Origin: JAVWHP01 sp036639955
GTDB taxonomy: Bacteria > Bacillota_I > Bacilli_A > Erysipelotrichales > Erysipelotrichaceae
Direction: 5' to 3'
DNA length: 64,000 nucleotides
Assembly (NCBI GenBank): GCA_036639955.1
Contig: JAVWHP010000002.1
Coordinates: forward strand, 1-64,000
The notes under the pieces are model-generated. The model was given only the letters and a program-made list of their open reading frames with translations, searched no databases and was not told the DNA's origin. Every line of letters starts with the position of its first letter. Positions within the stretch are counted from its first letter, which is position 1. A program made the position numbers and the translations under genes. Shown one piece after another: positions 25,484 through 34,276 of this stretch.

Positions 25484-26058
25484 TTTAAATCCTCCTTGAA
25501 GTAGATTTGATCAACAACATCTAAATATTTTAATCTAGGTGTTAAGCTTTCTTTAATTAATATTCCTATTTCTTTAACTTTTAAATAACTTATAGATTTA
25601 TTGTTCTTATATAGCTTTTCTGCTATTAACGCATCTATTAGGTATGTTTCATTATAGCTAACGAATTTTATCATAATAAATGCTATTCCACCTAATTCAC
25701 TTACGTTTCTTAGATGTTCTATTTGATGTAAATGAATATTCTTAAATGGAAAACTACTTTTAGATATCGTCTCTTTAGCTTCAAAATCAATATAGGTTTT
25801 TCGATATATCCCATTATAATCAGTAGTACTTGGTATTTGATAATAAGCTTCACTTATTTTAGCACTACTTCTATTTGGATAATCTACTTTAACAACTTGT
25901 ATTGGCGTTGGTTTTTTATATATCAACGCTTTTTTAATTTGTTTATAATACTCATTACTATCATTGATTTCTTTTTCTAATGACATTCCTTTAATAGCAT
26001 TATTTAATACTTTAATCTCTTTAACTTTACTTCTTTTAAGATTAGGGTATCCTATCAT
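25480..26058 (-). CDS. recU: Holliday junction resolvase RecU
   Basis: 192 residues. Cleaves four-way junctions and modulates RecA. Recognised by KKPTPIQVVKVDYPNRS, AYYQIPSTTDYNGIYR, the nuclease core YIDFEAKETISKSSFP and LHQIEHLRNVSELGGIAF. The N-terminus MIGYPN matches the usual MIRYPN start. Precedes and overlaps ponA, the conserved recU-ponA pair. Confidence 0.95.
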   Translation of the reverse strand: MIGYPNLKRSKVKEIKVLNNAIKGMSLEKEINDSNEYYKQIKKALIYKKPTPIQVVKVDYPNRSSAKISEAYYQIPSTTDYNGIYRKTYIDFEAKETISKSSFPFKNIHLHQIEHLRNVSELGGIAFIMIKFVSYNETYLIDALIAEKLYKNNKSISYLKVKEIGILIKESLTPRLKYLDVVDQIYFKEDLK

Positions 26059-26073
26059 TTTATCACCGGTCTA

Positions 26074-26082
26074 ATTATATCA
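26074..26082 (-). promoter_or_regulatory. Extended -10 promoter of recU-ponA
   Basis: Minus-strand TGATATAAT, 16 bases upstream of the recU start codon. Confidence 0.55.
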
Positions 26083-26144
26083 AATTCTATTGATAAATAC
26101 TATACAGTTCTAGATAGTTTTTATTATTATTAATTGTTTATATA

Positions 26145-26153
26145 TGTTAAAAT
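26145..26153 (+). promoter_or_regulatory. Extended -10 promoter of the radical SAM gene
   Basis: TGTTAAAAT, 34 bases before the start codon; no good -35. Confidence 0.5.
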
Positions 26154-26186
26154 AGATATTAAGTAATTGAAAGTAGAGGTTTTTAT

Positions 26187-27929
26187 ATGAAGGTATTATT
26201 AGTTAGTGTTAATTCTAAATTTATTCATAGTAGTTTAGGCATTTGGTATTTATATTCATCTTATAAAGATATCAAACCTAAATTAGATAATGAGGGTACT
26301 AATATTATAGTAGATATCTATGAATCCACTATTAATACCTTATATTCAGATACAATAAAATCTATTGTTGAACAAGCTCCTGATGTTATTGGTTTTTCTA
26401 CTTATATATGGAATATAGAATATATATTAAAAATCGCTTCTAGTTTAAAGAAGATATTGAATTGTAAGATCTTTTTAGGTGGTATGGAAGCTAGCTACAA
26501 TTATAATAATTTATTAATGAATAATGATTATATTGATTTTATTGCTAGAAATGAGGGTGAAGAGGTTTTTAAATCTCTATTATTAAATGAATTTAATAAT
26601 TTAAATAATATTAATAATATAGCATATGTAAGTAATGGGGAAGTGGTTACTACCCCGTTACTTACTTGTAGTGCTAGTTATGTTAATCCTTATAGTGATA
26701 AATATTTTGAATGTTTAAATGGTCGAATAGCTTATATAGAAACAACTAGAGGATGTCCATTCTCTTGTGCTTTCTGTTTATCTGGAAGACATGATAATGT
26801 TCATTTCTTTGATTTAGATATAGCTAAAGATAATATATTAAGATTAGCTAATTCTGGATGTAAAACTGTTAAGTTTATTGATCGTACTTTTAATTGTAAT
26901 GAAAAGAGATCTTTAGAACTTATGAAATATATATTAGATCTTCATAATCAAGGTATGATACCTTCTGATATTACGTTTCATGCAGAAATAGGTGCAGACC
27001 TATTTCAACATGAATCGCTAGAATTCTTTAAAACTTTGCCTCAAGGTTTATTTCAATTTGAAGCTGGGTTGCAAAGCTTTAATGTTAAAACTTTAGAAGC
27101 GATTAATCGTAAAACTAATGTAGATAAATTAGTAAGTAATCTATTAGCTATTAAGGCCTGTAATAATATTCATTTACATATAGATTTAATAGCAGGCCTA
27201 CCTTATGAAAACTATGAATCCTTCAAAGAAGGATTCAATCTAGCCTATAAGCTAGATGCCGGCGTCATCCAACTAGGTTTTCTAAAATTATTAAGAGGAT
27301 CAACATTAGAATCACAAAAAGATTTATATGATTATAAATACCTAGATTATGCACCATATCAAATACTATCTAATAAGTTTATAAGTTATAATGAATTAGT
27401 AAAATTAGAAATAGTAGAAGACTGTGTAGATCATTTAATTAATAGTAGTAAATACCGTACTAGTTTTAAATATATGTTAAAAGAATCTAAACTAACATGC
27501 TTTGATTTATTATATAAATTTGGTTGCTACCATGAAACCTTTAAACAAAAATCAGTAAGCCAAGAAACATATGCAAAACAAGTATATGATTTTTGTTTAA
27601 AGGAATTAAAACTAGAACAAATGAAAATAAGAGATTTATTATGTTACGATAAAATGTGTAGTGATCAATTTGGGCGTGTTTATGCGTTTCTACATATAGA
27701 AGATAAGCTTTTATCAAAGATTAAAGCTTATCTTAAATATAATACATTAGATGATATAGATTATAAAGAAGCATTAAAACAAGGCAAGCTAGGATTATTT
27801 ATTGCTTATAGTAGTAATAAAGTAATAATTATAAATTATTTAAATTATAATAAAGCTAATGAAGTATATGAAGCTAAAGAGTATGATAAGGATTATATAG
27901 AAAATATTACTAGTAAAGAAAAAAGATAG
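26187..27929 (+). CDS. B12-binding-domain radical SAM protein
   Basis: 580 residues; start preceded by AGAGG. An N-terminal cobalamin-binding-like domain (residues 1-140, with APDVIGFSTYIWN and FLGGMEASYN) precedes the radical SAM core, whose iron-sulfur cysteines lie in TTRGCPFSCAFCLSG; the C-terminal 200 residues match the layout of DUF4080-type members of this family. The substrate is unknown. It lies outside the conserved gene blocks, in the insertion between recU and gpsB. Five inverted repeats lie inside the gene, among them 26628-26665 (13-bp arms, one G-T pair), 27215-27237 and 27700-27734. Confidence 0.88.
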   Translation: MKVLLVSVNSKFIHSSLGIWYLYSSYKDIKPKLDNEGTNIIVDIYESTINTLYSDTIKSIVEQAPDVIGFSTYIWNIEYILKIASSLKKILNCKIFLGGMEASYNYNNLLMNNDYIDFIARNEGEEVFKSLLLNEFNNLNNINNIAYVSNGEVVTTPLLTCSASYVNPYSDKYFECLNGRIAYIETTRGCPFSCAFCLSGRHDNVHFFDLDIAKDNILRLANSGCKTVKFIDRTFNCNEKRSLELMKYILDLHNQGMIPSDITFHAEIGADLFQHESLEFFKTLPQGLFQFEAGLQSFNVKTLEAINRKTNVDKLVSNLLAIKACNNIHLHIDLIAGLPYENYESFKEGFNLAYKLDAGVIQLGFLKLLRGSTLESQKDLYDYKYLDYAPYQILSNKFISYNELVKLEIVEDCVDHLINSSKYRTSFKYMLKESKLTCFDLLYKFGCYHETFKQKSVSQETYAKQVYDFCLKELKLEQMKIRDLLCYDKMCSDQFGRVYAFLHIEDKLLSKIKAYLKYNTLDDIDYKEALKQGKLGLFIAYSSNKVIIINYLNYNKANEVYEAKEYDKDYIENITSKEKR

Positions 27930-27936
27930 CAAATTA

Positions 27937-27966
27937 CTTACAATTCACACAATTATTTGCTATAAT
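27937..27966 (+). promoter_or_regulatory. Promoter of the MATE-thermonuclease unit
   Basis: CTTACA at 27937-27942, 18-base spacer, TATAAT at 27961-27966 with an extended -10 TG at 27958-27959. Confidence 0.65.
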
Positions 27967-27990
27967 GCCACAATGCATGGAGGTATACAT

Positions 27991-29409
27991 ATGACAATTA
28001 ATAATCGTTTAGGAACAGAGAAGATATCAAAACTATTACTATCACTAGCTTTGCCATCAATTGTAGCACAACTAGTTAATGTACTATATAATATAGTAGA
28101 CCGTATTTATATTGGACAAATGAGTGATGGAACAGTAGCAATGGCTGGACTATCAGTAGCACTACCAATCCTTACTCTTATAACCGCATTTTCTCAACTA
28201 GTAGGAGTTGGTGGTGCGCCACTATGTGCTATTAAATTAGGAGAGAAAAACAAAGATAAAGCAGAACAAATTATGACAATTAGTTTTGTTCTCCTAATTT
28301 CACTAGGTATAATCCTTACTACAGTTATTTTAATATTTAAAGATCCTTTATTAATGATGTTTGGAGCAACAGCAGATACATTACCTCCAGCAAGTGCGTA
28401 TGTAGGTATATATGCTTTAGGTACTATATTTGTTCAAATAACATTAGGAATGAATGCTTATATAAATACACAAGGATTTGCTAAAACAGCAATGTATACA
28501 GTATTAATAGGAGCTATAATTAATATAGTATTAGATCCTATATTTATATTTGGTTTCAATATGGGAGTATCGGGAGCAGCTTTAGCAACTATAATTTCAC
28601 AAGGAGTATCAGCCTTATGGGTACTTAAATTCTTGTTTGGTAAAGAAAGCACTATAAAAATAAGAAAGAAATATTTAGTACCAGATATTCGTATTGTTTT
28701 TTCAATTATAGCATTAGGTATATCTCCATTTGTAATGGGAATGACAGAAAGTTTATTACAAATATCATTTAATAATCAACTATCATTATATGGAGGAACT
28801 ATGGCAGTAGCAACTATGGCTATAATAATGAGTTTATGGCAATTCATAATTTTACCATTACAAGGACTATGTCAAGGTGCTCAACCAATATTAAGCTTTA
28901 ATTATGGAGCTAAAAATTATACAAGAGTAAGACAAACTTTTAAATTAGTGTTAAAACTATGTATGGGATTAGCTCTATTATTAGGTGGAGGAATTATGTT
29001 ATTCTCTAATACATTTGTTAGTATCTTTACTAAAGATCCTATAACAGTGATGTATGCATCTTATTCATTAAGAATATTCCTATTAGGAACATTCTTCTTT
29101 GGAGCACAAATAGCATGTCAACAATCATTTATGGCATTAGGCCAAGCTAAAGTATCTTTAGCAATGGCAATAACAAGAAAAATAGTATTGTTAATACCAT
29201 TAATATATGTATTACCTAACCTTATAAATAAAACTAATTTAGCAATTAAGATGTCAGAACCAATAAGTTCTATGGTAATTGATGGACCTAAAGTATTCTC
29301 AGTACTAGTTGCTGAACCAATATCAGATACATTAGCAGCTTGTATAACAGTAGCTATGTTCTATAGATTTTATAAAAAAGAATTAAGAAAAGAAGATATA
29401 ATAGATTAA
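27991..29409 (+). CDS. MATE family efflux transporter
   Basis: 472 residues from the ATG at 27991, preceded by GGAGGT; an ATG at 27973 overlaps that site. Twelve hydrophobic segments in two homologous halves. NRLGTEKISKLLLSLALPSIVAQLV at the N-terminus and NYGAKNYTRVRQTFK near the middle are typical of the bacterial MATE/DinF type. Exports cationic drugs or metabolites using sodium or proton gradients; the substrate cannot be told. An 11-bp inverted repeat with a 45-base loop lies at 28234-28300. Confidence 0.92.
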   Translation: MTINNRLGTEKISKLLLSLALPSIVAQLVNVLYNIVDRIYIGQMSDGTVAMAGLSVALPILTLITAFSQLVGVGGAPLCAIKLGEKNKDKAEQIMTISFVLLISLGIILTTVILIFKDPLLMMFGATADTLPPASAYVGIYALGTIFVQITLGMNAYINTQGFAKTAMYTVLIGAIINIVLDPIFIFGFNMGVSGAALATIISQGVSALWVLKFLFGKESTIKIRKKYLVPDIRIVFSIIALGISPFVMGMTESLLQISFNNQLSLYGGTMAVATMAIIMSLWQFIILPLQGLCQGAQPILSFNYGAKNYTRVRQTFKLVLKLCMGLALLLGGGIMLFSNTFVSIFTKDPITVMYASYSLRIFLLGTFFFGAQIACQQSFMALGQAKVSLAMAITRKIVLLIPLIYVLPNLINKTNLAIKMSEPISSMVIDGPKVFSVLVAEPISDTLAACITVAMFYRFYKKELRKEDIID

Positions 29410-29424
29410 ATAGGAGGGGATTAA

Positions 29425-29973
29425 ATGAAGGAAAAAAGAATATATAAAAACTATAAAAAATATAAAAAGCTTAGATTTAGTAGATCTAAGCTTTTATCAG
29501 TTATAATTATATTAGTTATAGCTGTATTTATAACTAAATTAGAAGATATTGAAAAATCTAAGCCATTAAATAATAATGTTGTAACCTTAAATAAATGTGT
29601 AGATGGAGATACAGCTAAATTTAATATAAATGGTAAAGAAGAGACTGTAAGATTTTTAGCAGTAGATACACCAGAAACAAAGAAACCTAACACAGAAGTA
29701 CAACCATATGGACCTGAAGCAAGCGAATATACTTGTAAAAGATTAAATGAAGCTAAAGAAATTAGAATAGAATATGAAAATTCTAATTCAGTAGATAAGT
29801 ATGGAAGAAAACTAGGCTGGATCTTTATAGATAATAATCTTTTACAAAAAGAATTAGTTGAAGAAGGACTAGCTAAGGTTGCTTATATTTATGATGATTA
29901 TAAGTATACTGATGAGATAAAGGTTTATGAAGATAAAGCGATTAAAGCTAATAAAGGTATATGGTCTAAATAA
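29425..29973 (+). CDS. Secreted or membrane-anchored thermonuclease (SNase domain)
   Basis: 182 residues; start preceded by TAGGAGGGG. A very basic N-terminus followed by one hydrophobic segment (about residues 23-38) suggests export or anchoring. The staphylococcal-nuclease domain follows: CVDGDTAKF (calcium Asp), VRFLAVDTPETK (catalytic Arg and Glu) and KYGRKLGW (second Arg). It should degrade extracellular DNA and RNA. Same transcription unit as the MATE gene (15-base gap). A 12-bp perfect inverted repeat (29465-29476, 29484-29495) covers codons 14-24. Confidence 0.88.
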   Translation: MKEKRIYKNYKKYKKLRFSRSKLLSVIIILVIAVFITKLEDIEKSKPLNNNVVTLNKCVDGDTAKFNINGKEETVRFLAVDTPETKKPNTEVQPYGPEASEYTCKRLNEAKEIRIEYENSNSVDKYGRKLGWIFIDNNLLQKELVEEGLAKVAYIYDDYKYTDEIKVYEDKAIKANKGIWSK

Positions 29974-30176
29974 TTATTAAAAATTTAATTATATTATTAT
30001 TTTTTTAATTTATTTGTATTAAATTCATGTGTATATATGTGATTTTATGTTATATTATAATTTGATTCAATCTAATTTATGCTTTTTAAAAAAAATGACT
30101 TTTGTGATAAAAAGGTTTAACATTATTTTAGGGCAAGAAAGCCCTTTCAAGTTATAACTGATTAAAGGAGATTCAA
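29974..30176. other. AT-rich intergenic region with a short hairpin
   Basis: Possible -10 TATAAT at 30056-30061 without a good -35. A hairpin AGGGC (30130-30134), loop AAGAAA, GCCCT (30141-30145) stands out as the only GC-rich element and lies 17 bases before the ribosome binding site AAAGGAG of the next gene, so it may be a leader structure. Nothing else recognised. Confidence 0.5.
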
Positions 30177-30589
30177 ATGAAAAAAATAGTTTTAGTTTTA
30201 TGTTTATTTTTGACGTTGGCATTATCCACTAATACTTGCAATGCAAGTGCTAAATCAAATATGAATACAAATAATATTCATTCAAGAGAGGCATCTACGG
30301 CTCATGGAGTAGTTAGTTCTTCTAGCTATTCTGAACTAACAGGAAATAGAAAATATGTTGGGATTGTTAATAGATTAGCAAATGTATCTCCTGTTGAAGT
30401 AGCTCTGTGTTTCATTCCTCAGGTTGGAGAAACTTTTTGTACGTTGCTCCACAAGCATCATATAGACAATATCAAACTGAGTATAAATATTCAGTTACAG
30501 TAAACTATTATAATGAAATGGGGTACTTTATGTATTCAAGAACTTATAATGGATATTCAAATGGAATTTCTTATGAAAGGATTAGTTAA
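30177..30589 (+). pseudogene. Frameshifted gene for a small secreted protein
   Basis: A good ribosome binding site (AAAGGAG) and a clear signal peptide (residues 1-25, MKKIVLVLCLFLTLALS ending NASA) start a frame that stops at 30503 after 108 residues. A second frame, open without its own convincing start, runs to the stop at 30587-30589 and encodes a Tyr-rich, regular-looking C-terminus (ASYRQYQTEYKYSVTVNYY). Reading the A at 30398 twice (GAA then AGT) joins them into one 137-residue protein. A one-base loss in the A-run is the simplest explanation; a programmed -1 shift or an assembly error is possible, though no classic slippery heptamer is present. Family unknown; the following membrane gene could be its partner. 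Confidence 0.55.
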
Positions 30590-30648
30590 TTATTTTAGTT
30601 AATAATATAAATTAAGCTAAAATTGTTGATATCATAGAGGATAAAATT

Positions 30649-31317
30649 ATGTATAATATAATTGTTACAATTATAATGATAGTATTAAAGGCAGCAGTGT
30701 CATTTATAAATCCGTTTTTTGCAATGATTCCTGTTTCATTCTTATTGATTAAGAAGGAAATGTTTAAAATTAGTGAAAATATCATTGAATATGTAATAGG
30801 TGCTATTCTAATAGTGTTATGTATAATTGTGGCATCACAAGAAGTTGAGTTAAAATTAGTTGGATTAATGGGAACTATAGTTATAACATTTGATGTATAT
30901 ATGTTAAGTGTTCACATTCTAAATAAAATCCAAGGTGGATTACTAAAAAAAGATATATTAACTTCTATGATTTGTTCAATGATTTTTGCTACAAGTTTAC
31001 TTTACTTGCAAGAAATAGATCTTACTAGTTATAGTGTTGCGTTTAAAGGTATGATTTTCCAATCAAGAAGTATTCTAAATTCATCTTTTTTGTCATTAAG
31101 TTTAGGACTGTATGTTTATAGTAAATGTAAGAACAAGACAATAGGGATAGCAGTAGCAATAAGTTATTCATTAGTGACATTATTAGTAAAGCCCACAAGT
31201 AATAAATTAGTAGTTGTTACTTACTTAATTATTATTGTAGGATTTGTAGCTTATTTACATTTTAGAAAAAATAAAGATTTGAACGGAGTAAATAATATAG
31301 TAGAAAATGTTATGTGA
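30649..31317 (+). CDS. Unrecognised multi-pass membrane protein
   Basis: 222 residues; start preceded by AGAGGA. Six or seven hydrophobic segments (roughly residues 4-33, 46-62, 70-90, 103-120, 138-155, 166-182, 186-204) and a basic C-terminal tail. No recognisable motif. It directly follows the frameshifted secreted-protein gene in the accessory insertion, the arrangement of a secreted peptide with a membrane immunity or export protein, but this is only positional. Confidence 0.65.
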   Translation: MYNIIVTIIMIVLKAAVSFINPFFAMIPVSFLLIKKEMFKISENIIEYVIGAILIVLCIIVASQEVELKLVGLMGTIVITFDVYMLSVHILNKIQGGLLKKDILTSMICSMIFATSLLYLQEIDLTSYSVAFKGMIFQSRSILNSSFLSLSLGLYVYSKCKNKTIGIAVAISYSLVTLLVKPTSNKLVVVTYLIIIVGFVAYLHFRKNKDLNGVNNIVENVM

Positions 31318-31411
31318 TTATAAAACTAAAGCAAAAATGAATATAATTGACATTAATAATCAATGATAATAAGAGTAATGGGGATGATTAATAAAAATTA
31401 ATAAATTGTTG

Positions 31412-31440
31412 TTTCAATTTTAATGATAATTTGGTAAACT
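31412..31440 (+). promoter_or_regulatory. Promoter of gpsB (and probably rnpB)
   Basis: TTTCAA at 31412-31417, 17 bases, TAAACT at 31435-31440, with extended -10 TG at 31432-31433. Confidence 0.55.
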
Positions 31441-31461
31441 AATAGGGTGGAAGGTGATTAT

Positions 31462-31776
31462 GTGGACGCACGTTTTAAATTAAGTATACAAGATGTACTT
31501 GAAAAACAATTTCATATAGATTTTAAAGGTTATTCTAGCGTAGAAGTTGATGAATTTTTAGATGATGTAATTAAAGACTATCAACAGTATGAGGCATTAG
31601 TTGCAGAACTTGGTGCTCATTTACAAAATTACGAAAAAGAAGTTGCTACTTTAAAAGCAAAAGTTATTGAACTTGAAGGTAAAAACAGTGTTAATACTGA
31701 AAGTGTTCAAATATCTAATGTAGATTTATTAAAGAGAATTTCTAAACTAGAAGCAGAAGTATTTAAAAACAAATAA
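31462..31776 (+). CDS. gpsB: Cell-division adaptor GpsB (DivIVA family)
   Basis: 104 residues from a GTG at 31462, chosen because GGAAGGTG lies just upstream; a GTG at 31447 lies before it. GpsB shuttles penicillin-binding protein PBP1 between septum and side wall and works with PrkC. The DivIVA N-domain is clear: LSIQDVLEKQFHIDFKGYSSVEVDEFLDDVIKDY, followed by a coiled coil (residues 35-75) and a short C-terminal helix. Adjacent to rnpB, as in Bacillus. Confidence 0.92.
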   Translation: MDARFKLSIQDVLEKQFHIDFKGYSSVEVDEFLDDVIKDYQQYEALVAELGAHLQNYEKEVATLKAKVIELEGKNSVNTESVQISNVDLLKRISKLEAEVFKNK

Positions 31777-32127
31777 ACAACATGTGGGTAATCGCTGCTT
31801 ACTAGATAAGTAGAGGAAAGTCCATGCTCGCACGATCTGAGATGATCGTAGTGTTTGTGCTAGATGAAAAAATAAGTCTAGGCTAGAAATAGATGGCTGT
31901 TTAATTGCTAAGGGTTATGCCTATGCAAAGCAACTTTAAAAGTGCCACAGAGACGAGTCTAATAGGAAACTACTAGAATGGAACGGGTAAACCCCACAAG
32001 CGAGAAACTCAAATTTGGTAGAGGAATTCCTAATGGCGAAATGAAGCTAAAAGGGAACACTTAGGTGTAGATAAATGGTTACCACTGTCGTAAGGCAGAA
32101 CAAAACATGGCTTATATCATGTTGTTT
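31777..32127 (+). ncRNA. rnpB: RNase P RNA, Bacillus type (type B)
   Basis: About 351 nucleotides. Conserved regions of type B RNase P RNA are readily seen: GGGTAATCGCTGC, AGAGGAAAGTCCATGCTCGC, GAAAGTGCCACAG-like AAAGTGCCACAGAGACGA, GGTAAACCCCACAAGCGAGA, and GGCAGAACAAAACATGGCTT. The ends pair as P1 (AACAACATG at the 5' side with CATGTTGTT at 32118-32126). The first base abuts the gpsB stop codon, so the RNA is probably processed from a gpsB transcript or uses a promoter inside gpsB. It is shorter than the roughly 400-nucleotide Bacillus subtilis RNA. Confidence 0.95.
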
Positions 32128-32130
32128 ATT

Positions 32131-32160
32131 ACAGATTAGCTAATTGCTAATCTGTTTTTT
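32131..32160 (+). terminator. Terminator of rnpB
   Basis: 10-bp stem ACAGATTAGC (32131-32140) and GCTAATCTGT (32146-32155), loop TAATT, then a T-run. Confidence 0.92.
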
Positions 32161-32233
32161 ATATTATTAAGGGATAAAAAGAAGCAAAATGTTAATATTA
32201 ATTGAGATATAACATATATATGTACATAATTAG

Positions 32234-32262
32234 TTTACAAGGACCATTAGAATTGGTATAAT
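32234..32262 (+). promoter_or_regulatory. Promoter of the rodZ-pgsA operon
   Basis: TTTACA at 32234-32239, 17 bases, TATAAT at 32257-32262 with extended -10 TG at 32254-32255. Confidence 0.75.
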
Positions 32263-32287
32263 AATACCGTATGAATGAGGTGTTAAT

Positions 32288-33175
32288 ATGAAGGAAATAG
32301 GAATAATATTAAAAGGCAAAAGAGAAGAACTTGGCATGAGCATCGATGAAGTCAGTGCTAAAACAAGATTGACTACTAAATATATTAAGGCTATTGAAGA
32401 AGGAGATATGGACTTCTTTAATAATGATCTATCATATTTAAGATTCTTTTTGAAATCATATTGTGATGTTGTAGGTGTAGACTTTAATGAAATGAAGGCT
32501 AAACTAGATGATTCAATTGATGATTATACATCGACAATATCAATGAAGGCAATTCAAGAGAATATTGAAATAGAAAATAATATTAAAAAAACAGCAACTA
32601 GAAATCCTAATATTAAATCTGAAAAAGTAAAAAGAAAGATTAAAATAGATTTTTCATTAGTTTCATTAATTGCTGTAATTGCTATAATTGTAGTATTTGT
32701 TATTTATGCAGTAGTAGTAATGATATTACCTAATATGGGTGGAGAAGAAACACCTGTACCACCAAAGGTAGAAGAAACACCTAAAAAAGAAGATGACACT
32801 CCTCCAGTAGCTGAAGAAAAACCAGTTGAGGCTAAGAAAGAAGTTAATATTACTAAGAAGGATGAACACACCTATATAATTGAGAACATTAAGGAAGGTG
32901 AAGAACTAAGTGTTGAAACTAAGTTCGGATCTAACTCATGGTTTGGATTGACTATAGATGATGTAGCATTAAATGAACCAGCATCTAAGATATATAACTT
33001 TGATGAAACAGTTAGCTTTAAAACGCCAGCTAAAGATGGTAAGAAAATTAAAATTAGATTAGGTTACTTTGCTAAAACAACATTTAAAGTTAATGGTAAA
33101 GAAGTACCAGTAGATGATAAGTTAAAAACTTTAGCAAACGCAGATGAAATTACGTTAGTTGTAAAGGTTGGTTAG
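32288..33175 (+). CDS. rodZ: RodZ-like cell-shape protein (YmfM)
   Basis: 295 residues. An N-terminal helix-turn-helix of the Xre type (residues 1-70, with LKGKREELGMSIDEVSAKTRL and YIKAIEEGD) faces the cytoplasm and contacts MreB in the family; a basic stretch precedes one membrane segment (about residues 120-146), then a Pro/Glu/Lys-rich linker and an extracellular beta domain of the DUF4115 type. Upstream of pgsA-cinA-recA as ymfM is in Bacillus, which supports the call. Confidence 0.88.
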   Translation: MKEIGIILKGKREELGMSIDEVSAKTRLTTKYIKAIEEGDMDFFNNDLSYLRFFLKSYCDVVGVDFNEMKAKLDDSIDDYTSTISMKAIQENIEIENNIKKTATRNPNIKSEKVKRKIKIDFSLVSLIAVIAIIVVFVIYAVVVMILPNMGGEETPVPPKVEETPKKEDDTPPVAEEKPVEAKKEVNITKKDEHTYIIENIKEGEELSVETKFGSNSWFGLTIDDVALNEPASKIYNFDETVSFKTPAKDGKKIKIRLGYFAKTTFKVNGKEVPVDDKLKTLANADEITLVVKVG

Positions 33176-33183
33176 GAGAATAT

Positions 33184-33777
33184 ATGAATTTACCAAATAA
33201 ATTGTCAATATTTAGAATATTGTTAGTACCAGTGATCGCTTTGATCATGATATTTCCATTTGGAAGTATTGGGGTTGCGATACCTGAATACCAAATAGGA
33301 GTAGTAAGTATAGGATTGATTAATATTATTGTGTTAGTGTTGTTCTGTGTAGCATCTTTTACAGATTATTTAGATGGCTATATAGCTAGAAAGAACCATT
33401 TGGTTACTTCTTTTGGTAAATTTATAGATCCAATTGCAGATAAGTTGTTAGTGAATACGATGTTTGTTATGTTTGCAGCAACTAATATTATACCAGTAGC
33501 ACCAGTATTGTTGATGATATGGCGTGATACTATAGTTGATGGATTAAGAATGAATGCAGCACAAAAAGGAAAAGTAGTGGCAGCAGGAATGCTAGGGAAG
33601 ATTAAGACAGTAGCACAAATGGCAACAATAGTAACAATCTTATTAAATAATTTACCGTTTGAATTAGTTAAGTTCCCAATGAGTCATTTCTTATTATGGT
33701 TTGCTACTATTATATCTGTATTGTCAGGCATAGTATATTTTATACAATTAAAAGACATAGTCTTAGAAAGTAAATAA
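33184..33777 (+). CDS. pgsA: CDP-diacylglycerol-glycerol-3-phosphate 3-phosphatidyltransferase
   Basis: 197 residues; start preceded by TTAGGAG. Makes phosphatidylglycerophosphate, precursor of the phosphatidylglycerol consumed by LtaS. The CDP-alcohol transferase signature is complete: DYLDGYIARKNHLVTSFGKF followed by IDPIADK, which places all metal-binding aspartates. Four to six membrane segments. 8 bases after rodZ. Confidence 0.95.
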   Translation: MNLPNKLSIFRILLVPVIALIMIFPFGSIGVAIPEYQIGVVSIGLINIIVLVLFCVASFTDYLDGYIARKNHLVTSFGKFIDPIADKLLVNTMFVMFAATNIIPVAPVLLMIWRDTIVDGLRMNAAQKGKVVAAGMLGKIKTVAQMATIVTILLNNLPFELVKFPMSHFLLWFATIISVLSGIVYFIQLKDIVLESK

Positions 33778-33781
33778 AAAT

Positions 33782-34246
33782 ATGGAAAAACTAGTAAAAC
33801 TACTAAAAGCCAAAGGATTAAATATTGCATCAGTTGAAAGCTTAACTGGTGGGTTATTTAGTGCTAAAATTGCTGAAGTAAGTGGAGCTAGTGCAGTGTT
33901 AGTAGGAAGTATAGTAACATATCAAACAAGAATTAAAGAAGAAATTGTACACGTAAATCATGATGTTATATTAGAGTACGGTGTAGTAAGTAAAGAAGTC
34001 GCTTATGAAATGGCATTTAATGGAGCTGAATTATTAGATGCTGATATATGCGTATCCTTTAGCGGAAATGCTGGACCTAGTGTAATGGAAAATAAACAAG
34101 TCGGAGAAGTATACTGCGGCTTGTTTTGTTTAGGTAAAATGTATACATTTTCATTTATGCTAAAAGGAACAAGAAATGAAATAAGAGAAGAAGTAGTAGA
34201 AAAAATGAAAAAAAATATAATAATGATAGTGGAGAAATTGAAATAA
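33782..34246 (+). CDS. pncC: Nicotinamide-nucleotide amidase (stand-alone CinA C-terminal domain)
   Basis: 154 residues. Contains only the amidase domain of CinA: ASVESLTGGLFSAKIAEVSGAS with the catalytic serine, YGVVSKEVAYEMA and DICVSFSGNAGP. Bacillus has the long two-domain CinA at this place; here the N-terminal MoCF-like domain is absent and the gene is not truncated in an obvious way. It lacks a clear ribosome binding site and starts 4 bases after pgsA, so it probably relies on translational coupling. Confidence 0.88.
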   Translation: MEKLVKLLKAKGLNIASVESLTGGLFSAKIAEVSGASAVLVGSIVTYQTRIKEEIVHVNHDVILEYGVVSKEVAYEMAFNGAELLDADICVSFSGNAGPSVMENKQVGEVYCGLFCLGKMYTFSFMLKGTRNEIREEVVEKMKKNIIMIVEKLK

Positions 34247-34276
34247 ATGACTATAAAGAAGAGAGGAGATGAATAA

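Noticed and set aside
30177..30589. Assignment to the lactococcin 972 bacteriocin family
   Set aside because: A signal peptide and aromatic-rich C-terminus are shared in a loose sense, but no specific motif can be matched by eye.
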